Assembly: GCA_964609305.1 (NCBI GenBank) | Contig: CAZSRK010000028.1 | Span: 1-29,664, forward strand | From: CAKSXP01 sp964609305 | Lineage (GTDB): Bacteria; Bacillota; Clostridia; Oscillospirales; Oscillospiraceae | Direction of reading: 5' to 3' | Length of the DNA stretch: 29,664 bases | Shown here: piece after piece, positions 16,879-24,951 of the stretch | Numbering within the stretch: the first letter of the stretch is position 1 | Layout of the letters: every line of letters starts with the position of its first letter | Made by a program: the position numbers and the translations under genes | The notes under the pieces: generated by a model | Told to the model about the DNA's origin: nothing | The model's database searches: none | The model's input: only the letters and a program-made list of their open reading frames with translations

Positions 16879-17753
16879 TTTGCCTCCCATCGGCAACTGG
16901 CCCCGCAGGGCAGCGCAAGCCCGCTTGCCGTGACGGGCAGCCCCAGCTCCCGACTCTGGCTGTGACCGCCGAATTTTTTGGTGAAGATACTCTCGGCGAT
17001 GTAAGTCAGCGTCGAGGCGGAAAGTCCCGTAGTGTAGGAATTTATGACCACAAACAGCGGCGTGTCCGACAGGACCCCGGACACGAGCTGCACGAAATCC
17101 CAGAGATTTTCCTCCAGCTTCCAGACCTCGCCCGAGGGGCCGCGCCCGTAGCTTGGCGGGTCCATGATGACCGCGTCGTAACGGCGTGAACGCCGTATTT
17201 CCCGCTCAACGAACTTGGAGCAGTCGTCGACTATCCAGCGCACCGGTGCCTCGCCGAGGCCCGAGGCAGCGGCATTCTCCCGAGCCCAGGCGACCACGCC
17301 CTTGGCCGCATCCACATGGCAGACGGAGGCCCCGGCTTTTGCCGCGGCGAGCGTGGCTGCGCCAGTATATGCAAACAGGTTCAGGACATTTACTGGCCGG
17401 CCGGCGGCTCGGATCTTTTCCATGATGTAGTCCCAGTTTGCCGCCTGCTCCGGGAACAGACCGGTATGTTTGAAATTCATCGGTTTTACGTTGAAGGTAA
17501 GCTCCCCATAGCAGACGCGCCACGACGCGGGAAGCTCGCGCTTGTCCCACGCGCCGCCGCCGCGCCCGCTGCGAACATAGCGCGCGGAATACTTTTTCCA
17601 GCGCCTGTCCGTGCGCGGCGTTTTCCAGATCGCCTGCGGGTCGGGGCGCACGAGTATCCTGTTGCCCCAACGTTCGAGCTTTTCGCCTTGCGAACAGTCG
17701 ATGAGCTCATAATCCTTCCATTTATCCGACAGCCACATAGACATATCACCCAT
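16875..17753 (-). CDS. Class I SAM-dependent methyltransferase, RlmI/K-like (COG1092)
   Basis: 292 residues. An N-terminal domain of about 100 residues precedes the Rossmann-fold methyltransferase: motif I NLFAYTGAATL (125-135), acidic residue in VDA (147-149), and motif IV DPPSYGRG (198-205). This layout is that of the 23S rRNA m5C/m2G methyltransferase group (RlmI, RlmK C-terminal half), but the N-terminal PUA domain of RlmI is not evident, so the substrate is uncertain. It heads the ecfA1-ecfA2-ecfT-truA run, overlapping ecfA1 by 4 bp, from a near-consensus promoter. The start is not firmly set: ATGs at 17753, 17744 and 17738 are possible, and GGGTGAT precedes the second. Confidence 0.85.
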   Translation of the reverse strand: MGDMSMWLSDKWKDYELIDCSQGEKLERWGNRILVRPDPQAIWKTPRTDRRWKKYSARYVRSGRGGGAWDKRELPASWRVCYGELTFNVKPMNFKHTGLFPEQAANWDYIMEKIRAAGRPVNVLNLFAYTGAATLAAAKAGASVCHVDAAKGVVAWARENAAASGLGEAPVRWIVDDCSKFVEREIRRSRRYDAVIMDPPSYGRGPSGEVWKLEENLWDFVQLVSGVLSDTPLFVVINSYTTGLSASTLTYIAESIFTKKFGGHSQSRELGLPVTASGLALPCGASCRWEAK

Positions 17754-17780
17754 ATATCAAAAACAGCAATCTAGTAGTTT

Positions 17781-17809
17781 ATTATACCACTCAGCAATTG
17801 GAAGGTCAA
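17781..17809 (-). promoter_or_regulatory. Strong promoter of the methyltransferase-ecf-truA operon
   Basis: On the minus strand: TTGACC (17804-17809), 17-bp spacer, TATAAT (17781-17786). Near-consensus sigma-A promoter; the predicted start is near 17774, about 20 nt before the ATG. Confidence 0.8.
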
Positions 17810-17836
17810 TATTGTCGATATTTGCATCTGATCCGG

Positions 17837-17851
17837 GACCTGAGGCAGGTC
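17837..17851. promoter_or_regulatory. Palindrome between divergent promoters
   Basis: GACCTG-AGG-CAGGTC, perfect 6-bp arms. It lies between the methyltransferase promoter (minus) and the lipoprotein promoter (plus), within 30 bp of the former. It may be an operator for an unknown regulator; no regulator gene is adjacent. Confidence 0.35.
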
Positions 17852-17883
17852 GACAAAATATGCGGATATTTGACAAATAGCAC

Positions 17884-17912
17884 TTGCATATTCACCGGGG
17901 TGTTATTATAAT
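17884..17912 (+). promoter_or_regulatory. Promoter of the SGNH/DUF4358 lipoprotein pair
   Basis: TTGCAT (17884-17889), 17-bp spacer, TATAAT (17907-17912). The predicted start near 17919 gives a 25-nt leader with GGAG before the ATG at 17944. Confidence 0.7.
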
Positions 17913-17943
17913 TGATTCAGAATAGTTTTTCGGAGAATCGGAC

Positions 17944-18897
17944 ATGTTCAATATAAGACGAAAATGTATTGCAGCGCTTCTTTTGGGCGCGGCGCTTTTT
18001 TTGACTGCCTGCGGCGGGCAGCAGGCCGAGACAGAGTCGCCCCCCGCATCCGGACAGACACCGACGCAGGCTCCGGAGGAGACCGCATCGCTGCCGGAGC
18101 CTGTGGCTCCCGGCCTCGCCGAGGGGGACGATATGCCCACTGTCACGCCCTCCTCATCCGGCACCCCGGACCCCACGCAGAGCACTCAGCCGACTATGGA
18201 CCTCTCCGGCCCCGACGTGCCGGCGCAGGACACGCCTGCGGATGACTCGTATTTTGACGATGCGGCATTTATCGGTAACTCTCTGATGGACGGATTCCGC
18301 CTATACAGCGGGCTTACAAACTGTGACATATACGCGGCGACCAGCATGACCGTACTTGGCGTCGGCGACTATATAACTCAGATGTCGCAGACGGATTACG
18401 GCAAGATATACATCCTGCTTGGCATAAACGAGATATCCTATGATTCATACACCTTCAAGGATCTTTATGCCGGCGTGATAGACCGCCTGATAGAGGATCA
18501 CCCCGACGCTCTCGTATACATCATGGGGCTCACTCCGGTGAGCAAGGCGAAAAGCGATTCACATCAGTATTTCAATATGGAGCGTATCAACGAATACAAC
18601 GCAAGGCTTCACGAGCTGGCGGATGAGAAAGACTGTTATTACATCGATCTGTGCGCCGCATTGGCCGGCGAGGACGGGTATCTGCCCTCGGATGTCACCT
18701 TCGATGGGATACACTTCACCGCGGCGGAGTACGCTGTCTGGCTCGACTATCTGCGCACGCATTATATACCTGGAGATGCGGACTTATCCGGCGGAAACGC
18801 CGCTATGGAGCTTTCGCCGGTGGATCCGGACCTGCCCGGCTCTGAGCAGGGGAATGGTGCCCAAACACATACTGAAACGGAGGCTGATACACAATGA
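17944..18897 (+). CDS. SGNH-hydrolase-like lipoprotein
   Basis: 317 residues. A lipoprotein signal peptide ends in lipobox LTAC with lipidated Cys23. A Pro/Thr/Ser-rich linker (about 24-100) would span the cell wall. The SGNH fold follows: block I FIGNSL (GNS with nucleophile Ser113, where classic members have GDS), block III GINE (160-163), and the Asp-His pair of block V in DGIH (Asp254, His257). It should be an esterase or acyltransferase-type enzyme on the outer membrane face, perhaps acting on O-acetylated wall or surface polymers; the substrate is not known. It is translationally coupled to the next lipoprotein gene by a 4-bp ATGA overlap. Confidence 0.85.
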   Translation: MFNIRRKCIAALLLGAALFLTACGGQQAETESPPASGQTPTQAPEETASLPEPVAPGLAEGDDMPTVTPSSSGTPDPTQSTQPTMDLSGPDVPAQDTPADDSYFDDAAFIGNSLMDGFRLYSGLTNCDIYAATSMTVLGVGDYITQMSQTDYGKIYILLGINEISYDSYTFKDLYAGVIDRLIEDHPDALVYIMGLTPVSKAKSDSHQYFNMERINEYNARLHELADEKDCYYIDLCAALAGEDGYLPSDVTFDGIHFTAAEYAVWLDYLRTHYIPGDADLSGGNAAMELSPVDPDLPGSEQGNGAQTHTETEADTQ

Positions 18898-19364
18898 AAA
18901 AGCCTTCTGCCGAGCTGTTGGCGCTGTGTCTTTCTCTGCTGGCGCTGTGCGCCTGCACATCAGGCGGGGAACAGGCGGACTTCAGCCTTGAGGACTGCTC
19001 CCGCGAGCTGCTGGGAAGCGATGCCTTCACAGATCTGCTAAGCCCCATAGAAACTGAAACCGCCGCCATGCTCTACGGCTTTGACGCCTCTCTCCTGGCC
19101 GAGGCGCAGGTGTATTGTTCGACCGGCGCGACCGCAGAGGAGATCGCCCTGTTCAAGGCAAATGACGAATCCGGTGCCGCCGATATCGAGGCCGCATGCA
19201 ATGCGCGCGTGGAGGCGCAGAAGGAATCCTATGCCGACTATGTCCCGGAAGAGGTACCCAAGCTGGAAAAGGCCATCGTTCGCAGGAGCGGGGTATACGT
19301 TGTCTACGTCACGGCAAATGACTCGGACGAGGCCGGAAGCATCCTCGACGGATACATCAAATAA
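18894..19364 (+). CDS. DUF4358-like lipoprotein
   Basis: 156 residues: a signal peptide ending in LCAC with Cys21 as the likely lipidation site, then a small alpha/beta domain rich in Glu and Ala with a C-terminal YVVYVTAND strand. It resembles the DUF4358 family, which has no known activity and no visible catalytic motif here. The start overlaps the SGNH gene stop (ATGA), so the two proteins are made together; it is probably a partner or adaptor for the SGNH enzyme on the outer surface. Followed 36 bp later by a strong terminator. Confidence 0.75.
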   Translation: MKKPSAELLALCLSLLALCACTSGGEQADFSLEDCSRELLGSDAFTDLLSPIETETAAMLYGFDASLLAEAQVYCSTGATAEEIALFKANDESGAADIEAACNARVEAQKESYADYVPEEVPKLEKAIVRRSGVYVVYVTANDSDEAGSILDGYIK

Positions 19365-19400
19365 ATATGCCGCGGGCCGCTGCCCGGGCAAAACGAACCG

Positions 19401-19446
19401 CCCCTTCCGCCGGATCCTGCTGTGATCCGGCGGAAGGGGTTTTTTT
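19401..19446 (+). terminator. Rho-independent terminator of the lipoprotein pair
   Basis: A perfect 16-bp stem (CCCCTTCCGCCGGATC and its complement) with a 7-base loop, followed by T7 (19440-19446). Strong on the plus strand. On the minus strand no T-run follows directly, so it would stop the convergent cyclophilin transcript only partly. Confidence 0.95.
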
Positions 19447-19454
19447 GCACATTT

Positions 19455-19582
19455 TTGCATGGCCGGGCCGACGCGTTCTTTAAAAGCGCGTTCTTTAAAC
19501 CAGTCTTTGCACGGCCAGACCGGCGTGTTTTCAGGCGCAGCCAGACGGGTCCTTGTGCGGATTCACATCCTGGGCCGTGCAA
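19455..19582. repeat. Degenerate repeats in the gap after the terminator
   Basis: Three related copies of TTGCAYGGCC lie here: 19455-19464 (T variant), 19507-19516, and an exact inverted copy at 19573-19582. The first two extend as an imperfect direct repeat of about 26 bases (7 mismatches). CGCGTTCTTTAAA also occurs twice in tandem around 19472-19500. The gap holds no gene. The 19507/19573 arms could fold into a long hairpin on the cyclophilin transcript. Confidence 0.5.
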
Positions 19583-19587
19583 AAAGC

Positions 19588-20229
19588 TCAATCGATCGGG
19601 ATGGTGTCCGGCTCTCCGTAAGTCTCGCCGTAGGTCTCGATCTCAACGGAGAGAATAGTTATATCCTCAATCGGCTTGTCGTTGTCGTCGACCTGCACAT
19701 TGCCGATCTCCTCAAACTCATCAAGGCCCCTTATGACCTTTCCGAAAACGGCATAATCTCCATCGTACTGCTCCGATTTGTTGCGCAGCGTGACGAAAAA
19801 CTGGCTTCCCGCCGTGTCGTAGTAGTCCGAATCACTGTCCGTGCTGCCGAAGCGGGCCATGGCGACCATGCCCTCGGTCATGCTCAGGTCATTTTTCTTA
19901 TAGCCGTTGTTTGGAAACTCGCCCTCGATATAATAGCCGGGGCCGCCGGTCCCGTCGCCGTTCGGGTCGCCCATCTGGATGATGTTGTACTGCACGACGC
20001 GGTGTATGCTAAGCCCGTCATAAAATCCGCTCTCGGCAAGGGAGATGAAGTTTTTTACGGTGTTGGGAGCCTTATCATAATAAAGCCGCATGGTTATCTC
20101 AACGCCGTTTGAAAAGCTTATCGTCGCCGTGGGGTTGCGCCGGCCCTGGGTCACACAGCCGGCAAAGCAGGCGATCGCCAGGACGAGCGCCAGCGCAAGT
20201 GATACTGAGCGCTTTTTTGACAGGGACAT
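19588..20229 (-). CDS. Cyclophilin-type peptidyl-prolyl isomerase lipoprotein
   Basis: 213 residues. The signal peptide ends in lipobox FAGC (Cys25). The cyclophilin domain fills the rest, with IHRV (His76, Arg77; usually FHR) and the GSQFF strand (141-145, with Gln143). Cyclophilins speed cis-trans isomerisation of prolyl bonds; lipid-anchored members fold exported proteins at the outer membrane face. The open frame runs on upstream into pckG in the opposite direction, but the ATG at 20227-20229 is chosen because GGAGGTG precedes it and a signal peptide starts there. It has its own promoter and a palindrome over its start region, divergent from pckG. Confidence 0.9.
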   Translation of the reverse strand: MSLSKKRSVSLALALVLAIACFAGCVTQGRRNPTATISFSNGVEITMRLYYDKAPNTVKNFISLAESGFYDGLSIHRVVQYNIIQMGDPNGDGTGGPGYYIEGEFPNNGYKKNDLSMTEGMVAMARFGSTDSDSDYYDTAGSQFFVTLRNKSEQYDGDYAVFGKVIRGLDEFEEIGNVQVDDNDKPIEDITILSVEIETYGETYGEPDTIPID

Positions 20230-20251
20230 TTCGCGGCACCTCCGGTAGGTC

Positions 20252-20267
20252 TTGATTTTGAAATCAA
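20252..20267. promoter_or_regulatory. Palindrome at the cyclophilin promoter start
   Basis: TTGATTT-TG-AAATCAA, perfect 7-bp arms. It overlaps the edge of the -10 (20266-20271) and the predicted start site of the minus-strand promoter, so it could be an operator or a 5' hairpin in the mRNA. Confidence 0.4.
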
Positions 20268-20294
20268 TGTACCACATTCCGTACAAAATTGCAA
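20266..20294 (-). promoter_or_regulatory. Promoter of the cyclophilin gene
   Basis: On the minus strand: TTGCAA (20289-20294), 17-bp spacer, TACATT (20266-20271) with a TGG extension just before the -10. Confidence 0.5.
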
Positions 20295-20352
20295 TCTTTA
20301 TGCCTGAATATTTGTAAATACTGCATGAGCTCCTTAGAAATTTATCCCGCAA

Positions 20353-20381
20353 TTGATTTTTGTCCGGATATGAGGTATGAT
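20353..20381 (+). promoter_or_regulatory. Promoter of pckG
   Basis: TTGATT (20353-20358), 17-bp spacer, TATGAT (20376-20381). The predicted start near 20388 gives a short leader with a consensus AGGAGG at 20401-20406. Confidence 0.65.
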
Positions 20382-20413
20382 AGCAAGGATAAACGATTTC
20401 AGGAGGCGGAATA

Positions 20414-22174
20414 ATGGCTCTTACGACAAATAAATATGTACTTGACTGGATTGACGAAATGGCGGCCCTCACAAAGCCGGAAAAGATTGTCTGGATAACC
20501 GAGCAGGAGTCCCAGCTTGAAGAGCTTCGCGCCGAAGGCATGAGCACCGGCGAGATGATAAAGCTCAATGAAGAGAAGCTGCCCGGCTGTTATCTGCATC
20601 GTTCCGACCCCAACGACGTCGCGCGCGTTGAGGACCGCACCTTCATCTGCTCAAAAAAGCAGGAGGACGCGGGCCCGACCAACAACTGGATGGAGCCCGG
20701 AGAGATGCTCGAGCTCCTGCGCGGTATATATGACGGCTGCATGGCCGGCCGCACGATGTATGTGATCCCGTACTCCATGGGCGTTGTCGGTTCGCCCTTT
20801 GCCAAATACGGCGTGGAGCTGACCGATTCGATCTATGTCGTGCTGTCCATGGCCATCATGACGCGCATGGGCGCTGAGGTTTTTGACGCGCTCGGCGACA
20901 GCCCCGATTTCATCAAGGGCCTGCACTCGAAGGCGGAACTCGACCCCGAAAAGCGATATATCGTCCATTTCCCGGAGGATAATACCATAATGTCCGTCAA
21001 CTCCAGCTACGGCGGGAATGTCCTGCTGGGCAAAAAGTGCTTTGCTCTGCGCATCGCATCCGTCCTGGGCCGTCAGGAGAACTGGATGGCCGAGCATATG
21101 CTCATCCTCGGTCTTGAAAACCCACAGGGCGAAACGCGTTATCTCGCCGCGGCTTTCCCCTCCGCCTGCGGCAAGACAAACCTAGCCATGCTCATCCCGC
21201 CGGAGAGATACCGCAAAGCAGGCTGGAAAGTCTGGTGCGTCGGCGACGACATCGCCTGGCTGCGTATCGGCGCGGATGGCAGGCTCTGGGCCGTGAACCC
21301 CGAAAACGGCTTTTTCGGCGTCGCGCCGGGCACAAGTGAAAAGTCCAACCCCAACGCGCTGGCCGCGACAAAGAAAAACACGATCTTCACGAACGTCGTC
21401 CTGACCCGGGAGGGAACGGTCTGGTGGGAGGGCATGGACAAAAACCCGCCCGAGGGCGCCCTCAACTGGAAGGGCGAGCCCTGGGATCCCTCGGACGGCA
21501 GCAAGGGAGCGCACCCCAACTCCCGCTTCACGGCACCGGCCAAGAACTGTCCCCGCATCAGCCCCGAATTTGAAAACCCCAACGGTGTGCCCATCTCGGC
21601 CATCGTGTTCGGCGGCCGCCGGGCAAAGACCGCGCCGCTGGTCTACCAGTCCAGAAGCTGGGAGCACGGCGTTTTCGTCGGCTCCATAATGGGCAGCGAA
21701 ACCACCGCGGCCGCCACCGGACAGGTCGGTGTAGTACGCCGCGACCCGATGGCAATGCTGCCGTTCTGCGGCTACAACATGGGCGATTACTGGCAGCACT
21801 GGCTCGACATGGGCAAGCTGCTTGAAAATCCGCCGAAGATTTTCAACGTCAACTGGTTCCGAACTGATGACGAGGGCAACTTCATCTGGCCGGGCTTTGG
21901 CGATAATATGCGAGTGCTCGAATGGATAATGGCCCGCTGCTTTGACGAGGCGGAGGCCGACGAGTGCGAGATCGGCTTTGTCCCGCGCCCGGGCGATATA
22001 AATCTCGAAGGCAGCGGCGTAGACGAGCAGACGCTGCGTGATCTGCTCAGCGTCGACCGCAAGCTCTGGCGTGCAGAATGTGAGGGCGTGCGCGAGTTTT
22101 ATTCCCGCTTCGGCGACAAGCTGCCCGCTGAGCTTGAAAAGCAGCTTGAATCGCTGGAGGCCAACCTCGGCTGA
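20414..22174 (+). CDS. pckG: Phosphoenolpyruvate carboxykinase (GTP)
   Basis: 586 residues, the GTP-dependent family's usual size (ATP-type PckA enzymes are about 530). The P-loop with the reactive Cys is SACGKTN (250-256, Cys252). The kinase-2 metal site is GDDIAW (277-282). Likely Mn ligands are a Lys in GKK (207-208), His228 and Asp279. The enzyme interconverts oxaloacetate plus GTP with PEP, CO2 and GDP. In fermentative anaerobes it often runs toward oxaloacetate, capturing CO2 and energy on the way to succinate or propionate; the direction here is inference. It is a single-gene unit with its own promoter and terminator. Confidence 0.96.
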   Translation: MALTTNKYVLDWIDEMAALTKPEKIVWITEQESQLEELRAEGMSTGEMIKLNEEKLPGCYLHRSDPNDVARVEDRTFICSKKQEDAGPTNNWMEPGEMLELLRGIYDGCMAGRTMYVIPYSMGVVGSPFAKYGVELTDSIYVVLSMAIMTRMGAEVFDALGDSPDFIKGLHSKAELDPEKRYIVHFPEDNTIMSVNSSYGGNVLLGKKCFALRIASVLGRQENWMAEHMLILGLENPQGETRYLAAAFPSACGKTNLAMLIPPERYRKAGWKVWCVGDDIAWLRIGADGRLWAVNPENGFFGVAPGTSEKSNPNALAATKKNTIFTNVVLTREGTVWWEGMDKNPPEGALNWKGEPWDPSDGSKGAHPNSRFTAPAKNCPRISPEFENPNGVPISAIVFGGRRAKTAPLVYQSRSWEHGVFVGSIMGSETTAAATGQVGVVRRDPMAMLPFCGYNMGDYWQHWLDMGKLLENPPKIFNVNWFRTDDEGNFIWPGFGDNMRVLEWIMARCFDEAEADECEIGFVPRPGDINLEGSGVDEQTLRDLLSVDRKLWRAECEGVREFYSRFGDKLPAELEKQLESLEANLG

Positions 22175-22225
22175 GCGCCGCTTCGAAGAAAAGGCAAGAC
22201 GAAAAACGCACAGCGCAATTGTATG

Positions 22226-22258
22226 AAAACCCCGAAAGGCCTCGGCTTTCGGGGTTTT
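22226..22258. terminator. Bidirectional terminator between pckG and the MFS gene
   Basis: AAAACCCCGAAAG, a 7-base loop, then its exact complement ending in TTTT: a 13-bp perfect stem flanked by A4 and T4. It serves pckG on the plus strand and the convergent MFS operon on the minus strand (27 bp past its stop). Confidence 0.9.
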
Positions 22259-22284
22259 CTATTATTGTATTTCTACTGTGCCGG

Positions 22285-23562
22285 TCAGGCTCTGGCGCCC
22301 GGGTCCGGCACGCCATATTTCCTGCGGCGGCGCGCCCGCGCCCGGTTGCTCATGAGCAGGAGCGAGAGCACGCCGGAGATGACGAACAGGACGATACCGC
22401 CCATAAACATGAGCACATATCCGTAAGACTCCAGCACCCAGCCCAGTGCCGCGGACGCCACGAGGATACCCAGATCCTGGCCGAAAAACAGCGTGGAGTT
22501 TGCAACCCCCTTGCGCTCTTCCGGTGCGTCGACGACGGCCGCGGCCTGCAACGCCGGGTAAAACATGCTCATCGACACGCCATAGATAGCGCCGCAGAGC
22601 AGAAACACCATATAGCTGTGCGGCGCGGCGAACGCCAGAAGCAGGTATATCCCGACTGCCAGAAGCAGAGCCGGCAAAAGCGCTATGACAACTCCGAACC
22701 GGTCGACCATCCTGCCGATTACTAGTCTGGTTATCAGCATCGTTACGGCAGAAAATGTAAAAAATAGCCCTGGGTTCTCTATTCCCAGGCCGTCGGTCGC
22801 GTACAGCGTGAGAAAAACGAGGATGCAGACTGTTCCCGCAGAGCCCAAGAATGTCACCGCGGCAGAGGGGATCGCGCTCTTTTCAAACAGCTTCCAGACC
22901 CCACGGTATTCGTGCGTCGGATCCTGCTTGGCAGCGGCCGTCTGAGTGGCTGCGGTGCTGGCGGACGCGGGGGAGCCTTTCTTCTCATAGTTTACGAAGA
23001 TCGCCATTATAATGACCACAAAATACAGCCCCGCACAGCTTCCAAACATAAGGTCATAGCTGCCGGTGGATATCATCGCGATACCCAGAGCCGGTCCGAA
23101 AGCACTGGCAAGCGTTGAGCCCAGGCCGTAATATCCCATGCCCTCGCCCATGCGCTCGCGCGGTATGATATCTGCCGCCATGGAGGCCGAGGCGACCATA
23201 CAGACGGCCTTGCCCAGGCCCTGAAGCGCACGCACGGTGAGCACTATCCACCTGACCGTCGTAAACATGAGCACGACGGTCACAACGACGAAAATCGCCG
23301 CGCCCGCTATCATCGCTTTCTGCCGGCCGGTGCGGTCGATTATGCTGCCGCACAGCGCACTCGAGACGATGGAGCCGAAGGTGAAGGTCGTCGTGAGCAG
23401 CCCGCCGTCGGACTTGGAGTTCCACACGTCATTTGCATAGATGGCCAGCGTGTTGTCCAGCAGCCGCATGACAAGGCTCGTGAACAGCCCCATGATGCAG
23501 ACCAGGACGAAATACCCGGTCCAGAGCCGGGCCCCGTTTCCGATTCCTCCCGCTTCGGTCAT
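22285..23562 (-). CDS. MFS transporter, intact copy
   Basis: 425 residues with twelve membrane helices. The loop after the second helix has the MFS signature-like stretch DRTGRQKAM. The GMGYYGLGSTL segment in the fifth helix region is shared with its neighbours. A linker of about 25 polar residues (rich in Ala, Ser, Thr) joins the two halves, and the C-terminus is basic (RARARRRRK). It belongs to the drug/sugar efflux side of the family, and the substrate is not predictable. The ATG follows AAAGGAGG and lies 22 bp after the frameshifted paralogue at 23585-24816, so they form one operon from the promoter at 24871-24899. Confidence 0.9.
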   Translation of the reverse strand: MTEAGGIGNGARLWTGYFVLVCIMGLFTSLVMRLLDNTLAIYANDVWNSKSDGGLLTTTFTFGSIVSSALCGSIIDRTGRQKAMIAGAAIFVVVTVVLMFTTVRWIVLTVRALQGLGKAVCMVASASMAADIIPRERMGEGMGYYGLGSTLASAFGPALGIAMISTGSYDLMFGSCAGLYFVVIIMAIFVNYEKKGSPASASTAATQTAAAKQDPTHEYRGVWKLFEKSAIPSAAVTFLGSAGTVCILVFLTLYATDGLGIENPGLFFTFSAVTMLITRLVIGRMVDRFGVVIALLPALLLAVGIYLLLAFAAPHSYMVFLLCGAIYGVSMSMFYPALQAAAVVDAPEERKGVANSTLFFGQDLGILVASAALGWVLESYGYVLMFMGGIVLFVISGVLSLLLMSNRARARRRRKYGVPDPGARA

Positions 23563-23584
23563 TTTCTCCTCCTTTTCGTACCGT

Positions 23585-24816
23585 CTATACCCCTATGCCC
23601 ATTTTAGCGCGGCGCTTTTCACGCGCACTGTTGGACATGAGCAGAATGGTCAGTACGACGCCGACGGCATAAAACAGCGCGCCGCCCACGAACACGGCTA
23701 CCCATCCGACATATTCGTTGAGCATTCCAAACAGTGCCGAGGCGCACAGGATGCCGAAATCGAGCCCGAAGAGCATAAGCGAATTTGCCGCGCCGCGCCG
23801 CTCATCCGGCGAGTCGACGATGACCGCGGCCTGAAGCGCGGGATATATCATCGCGGTCGCAAAGCCGTAGATTGCGCCGGTGATGTAATAGAAAATGTCG
23901 CTTTTGAAAATGAGCAGCAGCAGGTTTGAAAAAATTCCGAGAATGTTGCCAAGGATAACTATGCCAAATACGCCGCGCTTATCAATGACCTTCCCGATGG
24001 TGAAGCGCGTTATGAGCATCGCAATGGCGGATACGACAAAGAAGAATCCGGCGATCCGGCGTTGCCGACCTCCAGTACCTCCGTCGCATAGAGGGTTATA
24101 TATATGAGTATCGGGGTGCAGCCGGCGCCGTACATGAACATGACCAGCGTTGCCGGCAGGGCCGCCTTTTCAAACAGCTTCCACAACCCGTGATACTTTG
24201 CGTCCGCAGGTGCGGAGCCTGTGTCCGTACCGCGCTGGATGTTATACTTCTTCTCGTAATTTATAAACAGCGCAGCAAAAAGGCAAACGGCAAAACAAAC
24301 GGTGCACACGGTGAAAGTCAGGTTATAGTTGCCGCCTTCTATCAGTGCAAAGCCGAGCGAGGGCCCTATCGCCTGGGCAAGCGTGGAACCGAGGCCGTAG
24401 TAGCCCATACCCTCGCCCATCCTGGACTTGGGTATGATACCCGCAACAGCACTTGCGATGGAAACGCCGACGACGCCCTTGCCGATGCCCTGAAGAGCGC
24501 GCATTATGTAAACTAATCCCGGCAAAGTAGTCAGGCACATGCCAAGCATTCCTATTGTATACATTGCATAGCCGAAAATGATGGCGCGCTTGCGCCCCGT
24601 GCGGTCGATTACTATGCCACAGGCGGAGGTGGCGATTATCGAGCCGAGAGTAAACGTGGTCGTGAGCAGGCCAGCGCCGCTCTTGGAGCCCCAGACATCG
24701 TTTGCGTATATGGACAGAACGTTGTCCAGAAGATATACCACGGTACTTACGATGAAACCAAGGATCACGAACAGAATGAAATAGCCGCTCCACAGCTTTT
24801 CTTTCTTTTTTGCCAA
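23585..24816 (-). pseudogene. MFS transporter frameshifted by an 8-bp tandem duplication
   Basis: A close paralogue of the intact gene downstream. It starts at TTG 24814-24816, preceded by AGGAGGAG. Reading is normal for about 250 residues (helices 1-7, DRTGRKRAI loop, GMGYYGLGSTL segment). A tandem ATCCGGCG duplication on the plus strand (24046-24053 and 24054-24061) then shifts the frame, and translation ends at residue 268 after a short out-of-frame tail. Helices 8-12 continue in another frame to 23585. Removing one repeat unit restores GNAGFFF leading into SAIAMLITR, matching the paralogue, and gives 407 residues. It is either a recent pseudogene, a slippage-switchable gene, or a sequencing or assembly error; the exact duplication favours a real mutation. 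Confidence 0.88.
24046..24061. repeat. 8-bp tandem duplication causing the MFS frameshift
   Basis: Two adjacent exact copies of ATCCGGCG (24046-24053, 24054-24061), inside the loop between predicted helices 7 and 8 of the MFS gene. One copy is in frame with the paralogue's sequence; two copies add 8 bp and break the frame. Confidence 0.95.
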
Positions 24817-24846
24817 AATTTCTCCTCCTAACGGTAAAAATGCGAA

Positions 24847-24859
24847 CTTGTATTACAAG
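24847..24859. promoter_or_regulatory. Palindrome downstream of the MFS operon promoter
   Basis: CTTGTA-T-TACAAG, perfect 6-bp arms with a single central base. On the minus strand it lies just after the predicted start site (near 24864), before the AGGAGGAG site: a good operator position for repression of the two minus-strand MFS genes. Confidence 0.5.
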
Positions 24860-24870
24860 CTGACGTTATA

Positions 24871-24899
24871 ATTATATAGTATTCACGGCAAAATGTAAA
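24871..24899 (-). promoter_or_regulatory. Promoter of the minus-strand MFS operon
   Basis: On the minus strand: TTTACA (24894-24899), 17-bp spacer, TATAAT (24871-24876). Confidence 0.65.
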
Positions 24900-24951
24900 A
24901 CGATATTTCTGCATTCCGGGGAAAATAATATAAGAAAAAGTATATTTAGTC

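Noticed and set aside
17870..17875. Perfect TTGACA as the -35 of the SGNH gene
   Set aside because: It is 31 bp from the TATAAT at 17907; TTGCAT at 17884 has the right 17-bp spacing.
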